Below the pieces are notes generated by a model, which saw only the letters and a program-made list of their open reading frames with translations, was not told the DNA's origin and did not search any database. DNA of 64,000 bases from an uncultured Collinsella sp. (GTDB taxonomy: Bacteria; Actinomycetota; Coriobacteriia; Coriobacteriales; Coriobacteriaceae). Both the position numbers and the translations under genes were made by a program. Where the stretch lies: NCBI GenBank assembly GCA_900542905.1, contig UQPF01000011.1, forward strand, positions 1-64,000, in the 5' to 3' direction. This document shows positions 6,235 to 15,569 of this stretch, in pieces (positions within the stretch are counted from its first letter, which is position 1; each line of letters begins with the position of its first letter).

Positions 6235-8595
6235 CTACACACGGCGCTTGAGCTGAGCTCCGCCTTCGCCGGGCATAAGACGGCGCGCGTCGTAGACCGA
6301 ATCGACACTGCTGATGGAAGCCAGCAGCGGATCCAGACCACTCGCGTCCGAGATCTCGACCATAAAGCGCAGGGTTGCAATACCCTCGCGGTTGGTCGAC
6401 GTGGCGGCAGAAAGGATATTGCCGCCCGCATCGCCAATGGCAATGGTGACATCCTTGAGCAGGCCCATGCGGTCCAAGCACTCGACCACGATCTCGACCT
6501 GGAAGAGGGTGTCAGCAGCGCCGTCCCACTCCACATCGATCATGCGCTCGGGATGTTCCATAAGACCCTTGACGTTGGGGCAGTTGGCGCGATGCACCGA
6601 AACGCCACGACCGCGCGTGATGAAGCCGACGATGTCGTCACCCGTCACGGGGTTGCAGCAATGAGCCAGACGGACCAGCAGGCCGCTGTTGCTCTCGCCC
6701 TTGACGATAATGCCGTTACTGGCGCTCTTGCCGCGCTTTTGAGGCTTGCGGTTGGAGCCGCGAGCGGGCTGCTTCACGACCTCGGCGATAGCCTCGGCCT
6801 TGGTGAGCTGTTCCTCGGGCTTGGGGTCCAAGATTTGCTCGACCTTATTGCCCACAGCGCGCGAGGCAACCTTGCCGGCGCCGACGGCGGCAAACAGGTC
6901 CTCGAGCTGCTTGAAGTTAAACTGCTCCGCCACGGCATTGAGCGCACGCGTCGAACGCGGCGTAGAAATGCCATAGCCACGCTTACGCAGATCCTTGGCC
7001 AGCATATCGCGACCGGCGGCAGCGTCGTCGTCCTTGGTCGCAGCGGCAAAATAGCGGCGGATCTTTGACTTGGCGGAAGGTGTCTTAACGATCTTGAGCC
7101 AATCGCGCGACGGCTTGGAACTCTTGTTAGTCAGGATTTCAACGCGGTCGCCCGTCTTGATCTCGTGCGTGAGCGGAGCCACCGCACCGTTGATTTTGGC
7201 GCCGACGCAGTGGTTTCCCACCTCGGTGTGAACGGCATAGGCAAAGTCGAGCGGCGTTGAACCGGCACGAAGCGCCATGACCTCGCCTTTGGGCGTGAAG
7301 ACAAAGATCTCCTGATCGAACAGATCGACCTTCAGCGAGTGCAGGTATTCCTTGGCATCGGTGATCTCGTCGGAAGCCGCCCAATCGAGCGAATGCTTGA
7401 GCCAGTTGATCTGGTCGTCCAAACGTTGAGCGTCATTGGTCTTGGAAGCAGACGATCCGCCCGACTTCTTATATAGCCAGTGAGCGGCAATGCCGTACTC
7501 GGCCTGCTCATGCATCTCGTAGGTTCGAATCTGAATCTCGAGCGGACGAGCCGTAGGGCCGATGACCGTCGTGTGGAGCGACTGGTAGTTATTGACCTTG
7601 GGCATGGCGATATAGTCTTTAAAGCGACCAGGCATGGGGTGCCACAGCGTATGCACCGCACCGAGCGTGGAGTAACAATCGCGCACCGAATGGGTAATAA
7701 CGCGCAGCGCCACCAGGTCGTAGATCTCGGAGAACTCCTTGCCCTTGCGCTTCATCTTTTGGTAGATGGACCAATAGTGCTTGGAGCGGCCGTTGATCTG
7801 GAAGTCCTCCAGACCAATGCGGTTGAGCTCATCGGTAAGCGTCTTGATGGTCTCGGCAAGGTAGCGCTCGCGGACCTCGCGCGACTCAGCCACCATGCGC
7901 GCGATGCGCTGGTAGGCATCGGGCTCCAGGTAGAAGAAGGACAGGTCCTCGAGCTCCCACTTAATAGAGCTCATGCCCAGGCGGTCGGCCAAGGGCGCGT
8001 ACACGTCCATGGTCTCGCGAGCCTTAAACAGGCGACGATCCTCGCGCAGGGCTGCCAGCGTTCGCATGTTGTGCAGACGGTCGGCAAGTTTAACGATGAT
8101 GACGCGAATGTCCTTGGACATGGCGAGGAACATCTTGCGCAGCGTGAGCGCCTGCTTCTCGTCCATGCTGTCGACTTCGATGTTGGTGAGCTTGGTCACG
8201 CCATCGACGAGCTCGGCCACCGTATCGCCGAACAGGCCGGAAACATCGGCGAGCGAGGTCTCGGTATCCTCGACGGTATCGTGCAGCAGCGCGGCGCACA
8301 CCACATCGCAGTCCATCTTGAGATCGGCCAAAATGATGGCAACCTCGACGGGATGGTTAATGTACATCTCGCCCGAGCGGCGCTTTTGGTTGCAGTGCTT
8401 CTCGGCGGCAAAGCAGTAGGCCTGCTCAACCTTAGAAAAGTCGTCCTCATTCATATATTTGAGGCACAGGCGCTCCAGCTTGTCGTAGCTGTCCGCCATA
8501 ATCTCGGGCGGCAGCTCATCGGCATGCTTATAGTGCTCCATCTCCGAAAAAGGCTGGAGGGTAGAATCATGGGCGGTACGGGCTGCGGCATCCAT
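6235..8595 (-). CDS. rel: Bifunctional (p)ppGpp synthetase/hydrolase Rel
   Basis: The 786-residue RelA/SpoT homologue makes and degrades the alarmone (p)ppGpp under starvation. In order it has an HD hydrolase domain (HPVEVAIIL, LLHDTVEDT, LADRLHNMRT), a synthetase domain (KRKGKEFSEIYDLVALRV, YQSLHTTV), a TGS domain (IFVFTPKGEV), a helical/zinc-finger region (LAHCCNPVTGDDIVGF) and a C-terminal ACT domain. Intact HD and synthetase motifs indicate a bifunctional long Rel. The ATG has a GGGGA ribosome site and starts 16 bases after recJ, so the two may be co-transcribed from the recJ promoter. Confidence 0.96.
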   Translation of the reverse strand: MDAAARTAHDSTLQPFSEMEHYKHADELPPEIMADSYDKLERLCLKYMNEDDFSKVEQAYCFAAEKHCNQKRRSGEMYINHPVEVAIILADLKMDCDVVCAALLHDTVEDTETSLADVSGLFGDTVAELVDGVTKLTNIEVDSMDEKQALTLRKMFLAMSKDIRVIIVKLADRLHNMRTLAALREDRRLFKARETMDVYAPLADRLGMSSIKWELEDLSFFYLEPDAYQRIARMVAESREVRERYLAETIKTLTDELNRIGLEDFQINGRSKHYWSIYQKMKRKGKEFSEIYDLVALRVITHSVRDCYSTLGAVHTLWHPMPGRFKDYIAMPKVNNYQSLHTTVIGPTARPLEIQIRTYEMHEQAEYGIAAHWLYKKSGGSSASKTNDAQRLDDQINWLKHSLDWAASDEITDAKEYLHSLKVDLFDQEIFVFTPKGEVMALRAGSTPLDFAYAVHTEVGNHCVGAKINGAVAPLTHEIKTGDRVEILTNKSSKPSRDWLKIVKTPSAKSKIRRYFAAATKDDDAAAGRDMLAKDLRKRGYGISTPRSTRALNAVAEQFNFKQLEDLFAAVGAGKVASRAVGNKVEQILDPKPEEQLTKAEAIAEVVKQPARGSNRKPQKRGKSASNGIIVKGESNSGLLVRLAHCCNPVTGDDIVGFITRGRGVSVHRANCPNVKGLMEHPERMIDVEWDGAADTLFQVEIVVECLDRMGLLKDVTIAIGDAGGNILSAATSTNREGIATLRFMVEISDASGLDPLLASISSVDSVYDARRLMPGEGGAQLKRRV

Positions 8596-8610
8596 CGAGG
8601 TCCCCTTCCC

Positions 8611-11600
8611 CTAGGCCCGCGGTACGATCGGGCGGTTAACTTTGGCTAGCATATCAGAAGCGCACGAATCGAGCGCCCAACTCCGGAAAGCCGAGAACTC
8701 CATGCGCGAGCGCAAGCCCTCCAAATAGCGAATTGACCTGCTCAATTGCACGCGGCCGGGGTTTTCGGCCATCGCGATGCGACGGGTGTCGTCAAACCCC
8801 GAAACGCGACAAAAACCAAGCTCTTCGAAGATTCCCAAGCCGCTTTCCACCGAGCGCTCGTCGACCGGCGTGCGAGCATCGATGGCAAGGCACATCTGCG
8901 CGATGTCGATATCGCTCGCGCTAAAGGAATCGTCCCCGGTCTTGCCGCGGTTGGAGCGCCACATGGTCTGCAGCGCGCGATAGAGCGTGACGAGCTCGTC
9001 GCGCTCGGGCGCATAGCAGTCGAGCAGGCGCTCGTTAATACGGGCGTCACGCGACGAATAGAGTAGATGGATCACGGCGGGTTGGCCATCGCGACCGGCG
9101 CGGCCGCTCATCTGGTTAAACTCAATGCCGCCAAACGGCATGTGATAGAGCACGACATGGCGAATATCGGGAAGGTTGACGCCCTCGCCAAAGGCGGATG
9201 TCGAGACGATGCAGCTGAGGCTGCCGTCTCGAAACGCCTCCTCTACGCGATGGCGGTCGGTGCGCGTAAGGCCAGCGTTATAGAACGCGATACGGGTCGC
9301 ACAGTCGGGAACGCGTTTGCGTAGTGTCTTGGCGAGCGCCACGGACTGGTCGCGCGAATTGACGTAGATGACGGTCTTTTCCCCCGTCGCCACGATCGAC
9401 ACCAAACGGTTCTCGCGGCTCGCAAGATCTCGGTCGTCCTCGAGCTGCAGGTTCTCGCGCACCGTCTCGTCGACCACCGTGTGAGTGATCGGAAGCGTGC
9501 GGGCAAGCTCGGCCACGACCGGAGCCGTCGCGGTGGCCGTCGCGGCCATAACGACCGGGTCGCCCAGGGCTTTGAGGATATCGGGCATGTCGAGATAGGC
9601 GCTGCGGTCGCCGCCCTTGGCAAGGCCAGCGTGGTGCGCCTCATCGATAACGACAAAACCGATGCGCCCCGAACGCGCAAAGCGGTCGCGGTGAATGGAC
9701 AGGAACTCGGGCGTCGTGAGCACGATGCCGGTACGGCCCGAAGCCAAGCCGGCAAACACGTCATCGCGCGCCGCCTCCACGGTCTCGCCGGTCAACACGC
9801 CGACGCCAATGCCGAGCGCGGCCATCGTCGACGAGAGGTGATAGGCCTGGTCGGCAACGAGCGCGCGCAGCGGATAGACAAAGATGCTCGCACGCCCGCG
9901 AAGAACCGCCTCGCGCGCGGCATGCACATGGAAGATGAGCGACTTGCCGCGCCCCGTTCCCATAACGGCCAGAACACTTTGGTGATCGGCCAGGGCATCG
10001 AGCACCTCGACCTGCGCGCGGTGCGGCTGGTTCGAGCCTATAAAGCTATGGATAAGCGAGCGCGTCAGCTCGGTATAAGAAAGCTGGGCGAGTGTCTCGC
10101 GCTTACGCGACTCCAGGCGCAGGCCGGAATCCGCCGGCTGCACGCCACGACGAAGCTCGCATGCCGGATCGTCGACGCTGGGCAGCGTGGTATCGCGGAC
10201 CAGAACATCCTTGATCATGAGCTTGGGCTTCACACGCCCCTGCCAATGCTCGGCAACGGCCTCGAACACCAAGTCGACAGCGCTATCGCAGTTGATGAGC
10301 TTATCGATTTGCGGCACGCGGAACATAATGGCCGGCACGCTTGCGGCGCCATCGGTCGCCACAAAGCGCATGTGCTCGCCGGTTTTGCCCACCACGGCGC
10401 GATCGCACATCGTCACGCCCTCGGCGGCCAGCAGCGGCACCTTGTTGCCCTGGCCAAACGGCTCAAGACGGGAAATCTGCTCTATAGTCTCGATATTCAG
10501 CTCGGAAAGGTCGACCGTGGCGGCAACCTCGTCGATGTCTTCAAAGTCCTCGGCGGGAATCTCCGATAGCACGGCGGAAAGGCGACGACGGAATTCATCG
10601 AGCTTGGATGCCTCGATGGTCACACCCACCGCACCGGCATGTCCGCCGCGACGAATCAGCAGGTCGGAACAGCGCTCGACGGCGTCAAACAGGTTAACTT
10701 TGCCCACCGAGCGACCAGAGCCGCGCGCGATACCGTCCTCGATCGAGAACAGCAGCGCCGGCACGTGATAACGGTTGGTCAGACGGCTTGCCACGATGCC
10801 CTTGACACCCTCGTGCCAGCCTTCGCCGCCCACGACGATCGCGCGTCCGCCGTCATAAGTCTCCTCGACCTTTGCCATGGCATCGCGCGTAAGCTCCGCC
10901 TCGATCTCACGGCGCTGGCGGTTGATTTCCTCGAGCTCAGCCGCCAGCGCGCTTGCTTCGATGGGATTGCGGGCAAGCAGCAGGTCGAGCGCCAGCTTGG
11001 GATCGGCCATGCGACCGGCAGCGTTTAAGCGGGGAATGAGCGAGAATGACAGGCCGTCGGCCGTAATGGTAGAAAGATCGGCCTTGGCAAGTGCGGCAAG
11101 CGCGATATAGCCGGGACGGGCCGTCACGCGCATCCGCTGGATGCCCTCGGCGACCAGTGCGCGATTCTCGGGCGTGAGCGGCATCATGTCGGACACGGTG
11201 CCCAGCGCCGCGACCTCTATCAGCGAACGCCAATACGACGGCTTGCCCAAACGCTCGCCCAGGACCTGCACCAGTTTGAGTGCCACGCCGGCACCGGCAA
11301 GCTCGCGCGAGGGACCCTCGTCCTCGAGCTTGGGGTCGGTCAGGGGCACGCCCTGCGGCACCTGGTCGGAAGGCTCGTGATGGTCCGTGACCACCAAATC
11401 GATCCCCAGGCTCTCCAGATAGGAGACCTCTTCCTTGGCGGCAATACCGTTATCGACGGTCACAATCAGGTTGGGTTGGGCGAGCTCGTTGACGCGGTCG
11501 AGCGCCGCACGCGACAGGCCGTACCCCTCGTCAAAGCGGTGCGGGATAAACGGTGTGACATTGGCGCCAAACATCCGCAGCGCCTCGGTCAACAGACAAG

Positions 11601-11898
11601 TCGACGTTATGCCGTCGACGTCAAAATCGCCAAAGACGGCGATGCGCTCGTGACTGCGAACAGCGCGCTCAACGCGGTCGGCGACGACCGCCATGCCCGG
11701 AATAACGAGCGGGTCCGCCCAGTCGCGATCGAGCGAAGGCGTCAAAAACAGTTGGCCTTCCTCGATGGATGTAATGCCGTGCGCAACCATAATGCGCGCC
11801 ACCAGCCCGGGTATGCCCAGGCCAGCCGAAAGCTCCTTTTCGAGCTCGGGGTTTTGCCGAGCGACCGCCCAGCGATGCGTCGTCTTAAGCGATGACAT
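8611..11898 (-). CDS. recJ: RecJ exonuclease fused to a RecQ-like helicase
   Basis: The 1095-residue product joins two DNA-repair enzymes. Residues 1-560 are RecJ, the 5'-3' single-strand exonuclease, with DFDVDG (about 94), VTDHHEPSD (about 173), LNAAGR and GGHAGAVG. Residues 620-1000 are a superfamily 2 helicase of RecQ type, with Walker A GTGRGKS (about 650), VVIDEAHH (about 753), ATATAT and MSGRAGRDG (about 931). Separate RecJ and RecQ cooperate in end resection in E. coli, so a physical fusion makes sense. I prefer ATG 11898, preceded by GGGGGTGGG, over an in-frame GTG at 11943. It lies upstream of rel in the same direction. Confidence 0.93.
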   Translation of the reverse strand: MSSLKTTHRWAVARQNPELEKELSAGLGIPGLVARIMVAHGITSIEEGQLFLTPSLDRDWADPLVIPGMAVVADRVERAVRSHERIAVFGDFDVDGITSTCLLTEALRMFGANVTPFIPHRFDEGYGLSRAALDRVNELAQPNLIVTVDNGIAAKEEVSYLESLGIDLVVTDHHEPSDQVPQGVPLTDPKLEDEGPSRELAGAGVALKLVQVLGERLGKPSYWRSLIEVAALGTVSDMMPLTPENRALVAEGIQRMRVTARPGYIALAALAKADLSTITADGLSFSLIPRLNAAGRMADPKLALDLLLARNPIEASALAAELEEINRQRREIEAELTRDAMAKVEETYDGGRAIVVGGEGWHEGVKGIVASRLTNRYHVPALLFSIEDGIARGSGRSVGKVNLFDAVERCSDLLIRRGGHAGAVGVTIEASKLDEFRRRLSAVLSEIPAEDFEDIDEVAATVDLSELNIETIEQISRLEPFGQGNKVPLLAAEGVTMCDRAVVGKTGEHMRFVATDGAASVPAIMFRVPQIDKLINCDSAVDLVFEAVAEHWQGRVKPKLMIKDVLVRDTTLPSVDDPACELRRGVQPADSGLRLESRKRETLAQLSYTELTRSLIHSFIGSNQPHRAQVEVLDALADHQSVLAVMGTGRGKSLIFHVHAAREAVLRGRASIFVYPLRALVADQAYHLSSTMAALGIGVGVLTGETVEAARDDVFAGLASGRTGIVLTTPEFLSIHRDRFARSGRIGFVVIDEAHHAGLAKGGDRSAYLDMPDILKALGDPVVMAATATATAPVVAELARTLPITHTVVDETVRENLQLEDDRDLASRENRLVSIVATGEKTVIYVNSRDQSVALAKTLRKRVPDCATRIAFYNAGLTRTDRHRVEEAFRDGSLSCIVSTSAFGEGVNLPDIRHVVLYHMPFGGIEFNQMSGRAGRDGQPAVIHLLYSSRDARINERLLDCYAPERDELVTLYRALQTMWRSNRGKTGDDSFSASDIDIAQMCLAIDARTPVDERSVESGLGIFEELGFCRVSGFDDTRRIAMAENPGRVQLSRSIRYLEGLRSRMEFSAFRSWALDSCASDMLAKVNRPIVPRA

Positions 11899-12006
11899 AG
11901 GCGCCCACCCCCGATAGGGGCAGGTCGCCGCGATACCTCTCACGGTTCATAGCGATGAGTCCTCTGTGTATGCCCGCTTCGGCAGGCAGATCTGTTGAAC
12001 GGATTT

Positions 12007-12025
12007 ATTATACCGTGCGGCACGG
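12007..12025 (-). promoter_or_regulatory. Probable recJ promoter -10 with palindrome
   Basis: The minus strand has a perfect -10 box TATAAT at 12012-12007, immediately preceded by the 13-bp dyad CCGTGCCGCACGG (12025-12013) in spacer position. No good -35 is seen, which suggests an activator or a repressor at the dyad. The nearest gene downstream is recJ. Confidence 0.5.
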
Positions 12026-12172
12026 ACGCAAAACGCCGCGGTGCGCCGCGGTTTCGGCAAACGATGGCGGTAATGGCCTCGAAATAATCGAGCGTTTCAG
12101 CCGCACGGACGCATACGAGCGTCTAGCATATCCATACAAACGAGTTCGCGGATAAAGGGAGTCACGGGACAT

Positions 12173-13171
12173 ATGAAGCAATGGGCTGGACTGGGAAAGT
12201 TCCTCGCGGGGCATATGCAGATCATCGTTCCGATTTGCGTGGCGCTCGGAGTGCTCTTTCCCCAGCAGATCGGCGTGCTCAAGCCCATTGTTCCCGCCCT
12301 CTTCGCCTTTATGACGTTTCAGGGCGCGCTCAGCAACACTTTTCACCAGGTAGCCGAGGTGTTCCACCGTCCGCTGCACCTGATTCTGGCGCTGCTGGTC
12401 TCGGCAGTGCTTATTCCCATCGCGGCGTATGCCATAGGGTCACTCTTCTTTGGCTCCAACCCCAACCTTGTCTGCGGCATCGTGCTCGAGTACAGCGTGC
12501 CCGTGGCCGTCACCGCTTTTATGTGGATCAGCATGTTCGGCGGCAACGGCCCGCTCGCGCTCACCATCATCCTGACGTCCTCAGTTATCTCCCCTGTGAC
12601 GATTCCGCTCACGCTTAAGCTCTTGCTGGGTGCCACCGTCTCGATCGATGTGCCGAGCATGATGCAAGACATGGCCTTTATGATCGCCATCCCCGCCGTG
12701 CTCGGCATCGTGATCAACGAGCTCACGCGTGGATGGGGACACGAGAAGCTCTCCCCCGCGCTCTCGCCCGCCTGCAAATTCATGATGATGGGCGTTATCG
12801 CCTCCAACTCCACCGCCATGAGCGAGTACGTGCTGCACATGAACGCGGTGCGCCTGGAAGTCGCCCTCTTTATTTTGACCTTCGCCATCAGCGGCTTTGT
12901 CATCGGTTTTCTGGTCGCCCGTGCGCTGCATCTGCCATATAGCGAGACGGCTACCATGTGCTTTACCTGCGGCATGCGTAACATCTCTTCGGGCGCCGTC
13001 ATCGCCACGCAATACTTTCCGGGCGAAGTCGTATTCCCCGTCATGTGCGGCACGCTGTTTCAGCAGGTACTCGCCTCGCTTATCGGACATCTCTTTGAGC
13101 GTCTAACCGACGAGGAGCGCGCCGCCCAGCGCAAGCGGGTCGAGGCCGGCCGCGACGCCATGGCACGCTAG
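12173..13171 (+). CDS. BASS family (bile acid:Na+ symporter-like) transporter
   Basis: The 332-residue protein has about nine or ten hydrophobic segments and the conserved CGMRNISSGAV motif of the bile acid/sodium symporter (BASS/SBF) superfamily. It should be an inner-membrane carrier coupling Na+ to uptake or export of an organic anion. Bacterial members move diverse substrates such as pantoate and bile acids, so the substrate is open. A basic C-terminal tail faces the cytoplasm. It is divergent from recJ and convergent with the DUF4931 gene. Confidence 0.75.
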   Translation: MKQWAGLGKFLAGHMQIIVPICVALGVLFPQQIGVLKPIVPALFAFMTFQGALSNTFHQVAEVFHRPLHLILALLVSAVLIPIAAYAIGSLFFGSNPNLVCGIVLEYSVPVAVTAFMWISMFGGNGPLALTIILTSSVISPVTIPLTLKLLLGATVSIDVPSMMQDMAFMIAIPAVLGIVINELTRGWGHEKLSPALSPACKFMMMGVIASNSTAMSEYVLHMNAVRLEVALFILTFAISGFVIGFLVARALHLPYSETATMCFTCGMRNISSGAVIATQYFPGEVVFPVMCGTLFQQVLASLIGHLFERLTDEERAAQRKRVEAGRDAMAR

Positions 13172-13198
13172 ACTGTCCGCAGTGTGCGGGCGCTCACT

Positions 13199-13999
13199 TT
13201 ACGATATGAGCGCCTCCAGATGTGCACGGAGTCGCTCCGCATCGACATCGAGCGTGGTCTCAGCATTGACCTGGGCCAAACGATAGCCGACAAAGTAGGG
13301 CGAAACCACCCAACGCGGCAGCGCCTTGGCAATGGTCCGACCGCCCAGGTGATAGAAGAACAGGTTATACGACTCTGCGCGACCACCGTGGTGCTCGTTC
13401 AGGATATAGCGCAGAGCTACCTGGATCGCATCGGCGAAGAGATCCGCCTCGGCTTGGTCTCTCGTGTCATCGCTGGCAGCGATTCCCTGCGGGGCTGAAA
13501 CGTTGATCTCAAAGAACCCCATGATCGGTTCGGTTGAGATGTTGACCGCGATTCTCCCCTGTTGCCAGAGATTGATGCCTTCGAAATTGGCAGAAGTCAG
13601 CGAAGTGTAGCCGTCTTCCTGCTCCAAACCCACAATCTGCATGTGCGGATGGACGAGGCTGCCGCCCGAAAGCGGGCCTTTGTTCTTGTACATGAGCACA
13701 CTGCAGTACTGTTGGGAATCGATCATCTGCTGCCAACAGCCCAGGGCAAACCGCATCACATGATGCAGCTCATCCGGTTCATAGGTCACCAGGTCGGCGT
13801 CGTGATTGGCAGACTCGATCAATACGGTCTGACGTGTGGCCCGCAATGTCTTGAACTTATTCTCGAGCCAGATGCAGTCACCATCGCGCTGGATGATGTT
13901 GGCAAGCCCCTCCGTGTCGCAAAAGGGGCACGCGGTGCCAGGGCGACGATTATCGTCAGGCTTACCGCTCGCCTGCTGAACGTCAAATACCAGCGCCAC
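13199..13999 (-). CDS. GalT-like DUF4931 family protein
   Basis: The 266-residue protein resembles the galactose-1-phosphate uridylyltransferase branch of the HIT superfamily (DUF4931-like). It has an N-terminal ACPFC pair that could bind zinc and the nucleotidyl-transfer motif LVHPHMQ near residue 125, matching HPHxQ of GalT. This suggests transfer or hydrolysis of nucleotidyl phosphate esters, but the true substrate is unknown. The GTG start has GGAGG 8 bases upstream. It begins 3 bases after the cutC stop codon and is co-transcribed with it. Confidence 0.7.
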   Translation of the reverse strand: MALVFDVQQASGKPDDNRRPGTACPFCDTEGLANIIQRDGDCIWLENKFKTLRATRQTVLIESANHDADLVTYEPDELHHVMRFALGCWQQMIDSQQYCSVLMYKNKGPLSGGSLVHPHMQIVGLEQEDGYTSLTSANFEGINLWQQGRIAVNISTEPIMGFFEINVSAPQGIAASDDTRDQAEADLFADAIQVALRYILNEHHGGRAESYNLFFYHLGGRTIAKALPRWVVSPYFVGYRLAQVNAETTLDVDAERLRAHLEALIS

Positions 14000-14002
14000 G
14001 GG

Positions 14003-14680
14003 TTATACCTCCAGCGGCACGATCTTGGTGCCATGGAGCTCGGAGACGCCTAGCGCCGCCGCGACCGCGTCGCGATTTGCCGTAGTGATGCCGCCGCCGG
14101 GAAGGATGGTCAAACGATCGCCCGCATACTCGATTAAACGAGCCAGGTGATCGAAATTATCCTCGATCGACGTACCGGCAGCGCCGCCATGCGTGAGGAT
14201 GCGCGTAACGCCGCAGTCGGCAAGTGTATCAATCGCATCGAGCTGAGCCTCGGGCGAGAGCTGGTCAAATGCCATGTGGAAGGTGATGTCGATGGGCTCA
14301 CGCTTACATTCCTCGGCCGCGCAGCCCGCGGCCATCACGAGGGCGCCAAGCGTAAGTTCGTCGAGCGCCCATCCGCCAGCGCAGGGTTTGCAGCAGCCAA
14401 AGACCAAGCCGTCAACGCCCGCACTCACGACAAGGCCCAAGTCCATCTCCATCATGCGCAGCTCGTCCTGGTTGTAGTGAAAGTCGCCGCCACGCGGACG
14501 GATCATGCACATCACCCGTGCATCATGCTCATGGGCATAGTTGGTCGTAGCGCTGATAACGCCGGCCGAGGGTGTGGTACCACCGACGGCAAGGTTATCG
14601 CACAGCTCGATGCGCTTTGCACCGGCATCGATAGCCGCCGGCACTCGCTCAAAGTTCTCGGCACAAAACTCGTACAGCAT
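14003..14680 (-). CDS. cutC: CutC family protein
   Basis: The 225-residue protein is a CutC-family TIM barrel. Typical segments are LYEFCAENFE, GAKRIELCDNLAVGGTTPS, MIRPRGGDF, THGGAAGTS and ILPGGGI. The family was named for copper homeostasis in E. coli, but that role is disputed and its enzymatic function is unclear. The start at 14680 follows a GGGGGT ribosome site; in-frame codons further upstream lie in an inverted-repeat region. It is followed after 3 bases by the GalT-like gene. Confidence 0.9.
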   Translation of the reverse strand: MLYEFCAENFERVPAAIDAGAKRIELCDNLAVGGTTPSAGVISATTNYAHEHDARVMCMIRPRGGDFHYNQDELRMMEMDLGLVVSAGVDGLVFGCCKPCAGGWALDELTLGALVMAAGCAAEECKREPIDITFHMAFDQLSPEAQLDAIDTLADCGVTRILTHGGAAGTSIEDNFDHLARLIEYAGDRLTILPGGGITTANRDAVAAALGVSELHGTKIVPLEV

Positions 14681-14738
14681 AGATAGACCCCCAAAGACAG
14701 CAGATGTTTTCCGACGGGCATTGTCACACATCCCCATG

Positions 14739-14807
14739 AAGTTGCGGTGGAATAGGGACTCTTTTGGCCTCTGGAGCCCGTATTCAGTCCCCATTTCACC
14801 GCAACTT
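14739..14807. repeat. 22-bp imperfect inverted repeat upstream of cutC
   Basis: Left arm 14739-14760 and right arm 14786-14807 match at 20 of 22 positions (AAGTTGCGGTG outer part, GGGACT inner part) around a 25-base centre. It lies in the cutC leader beside a strong terminator. It could be a small palindromic repeat element or part of a transcript structure. Confidence 0.6.
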
Positions 14808-14808
14808 A

Positions 14809-14845
14809 AAAAGGGGCGCTGACTGAGATAGTCAGCGCCCCTTTT
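14809..14845 (-). terminator. Terminator of the liv operon (bidirectional shape)
   Basis: A perfect 15-bp stem (AAAAGGGGCGCTGAC 14809-14823, GTCAGCGCCCCTTTT 14831-14845) has A/T runs on both sides. It lies 11 bases beyond the livF stop codon. Confidence 0.9.
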
Positions 14846-14855
14846 GTTAGGTGGG

Positions 14856-15569
14856 TTAGCCTCCGAGGTAGGCTTTGCGGACGTTATCGTCGTGCAGGAG
14901 CTCTTGGCCTGTGCCGGTCATGGTGATCTTGCCGGTCTCGAGCACGTAGCCGCGTGTAGCAATCGAGAGCGCCATCTGCGCGTTCTGCTCGACCAGAAGC
15001 ACCGTGGTGCCGGCCTTGTGAAGGTCCTCGACAATCTGGAAGATCTGCTCAATCAGAATCGGCGCCAAACCCATGGAGGGTTCGTCGAGCATAAGCAGTT
15101 TGGGGTTGCTCATAAGGGCGCGGCCCATAACGAGCATCTGCTGCTCGCCGCCCGAAAGGGTGCCGGCGACCTGGCGACGGCGCTCCTTAAGGCGCGGGAA
15201 CTGCTCGTAGACGCGCTCAAGGCCCGGAGCAACCGTGGACTTGGGCTGCGTGTAGGCGCCCATCTCCAGGTTCTCCTCGACCGTCATCTGCAAAAAGGCG
15301 CGACGGCCCTCGGGGACCTGGGCCAGGCCCTTACCCACCAGCTTGTCGGCAGGCGTATGGGTAATGTCCTCGCCCATAAACTTGATGGAGCCGGTCTTGG
15401 AGCGCAGCAGGCCCGAGACGGTTTTAAGCGTCGTGGACTTGCCGGCGCCGTTGGCACCGATCAAGGCAACGATCTCACCCTCGTTGACGTTAAAGGAGAT
15501 GTCCTTGATGGCGTGGATGGCGCCGTACCAGACGTTGATGTTGTAGACGGAAAGCATCGGCTCTGCCAT
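14856..15569 (-). CDS. livF: Branched-chain amino-acid ABC transporter ATPase LivF
   Basis: This 237-residue ATPase is one of two that power the high-affinity branched-chain amino-acid importer. It shows Walker A GANGAGKST, the LSGGEQQ signature, Walker B LLMLDEPSMGL and the H-loop region LVEQN. The LivF-specific QVPEGRRAFLQMTVEENL is present. It is the last gene of livK-H-M-G-F and begins directly after livG (1 base apart). The strong terminator at 14809-14845 follows. Confidence 0.96.
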   Translation of the reverse strand: MAEPMLSVYNINVWYGAIHAIKDISFNVNEGEIVALIGANGAGKSTTLKTVSGLLRSKTGSIKFMGEDITHTPADKLVGKGLAQVPEGRRAFLQMTVEENLEMGAYTQPKSTVAPGLERVYEQFPRLKERRRQVAGTLSGGEQQMLVMGRALMSNPKLLMLDEPSMGLAPILIEQIFQIVEDLHKAGTTVLLVEQNAQMALSIATRGYVLETGKITMTGTGQELLHDDNVRKAYLGG

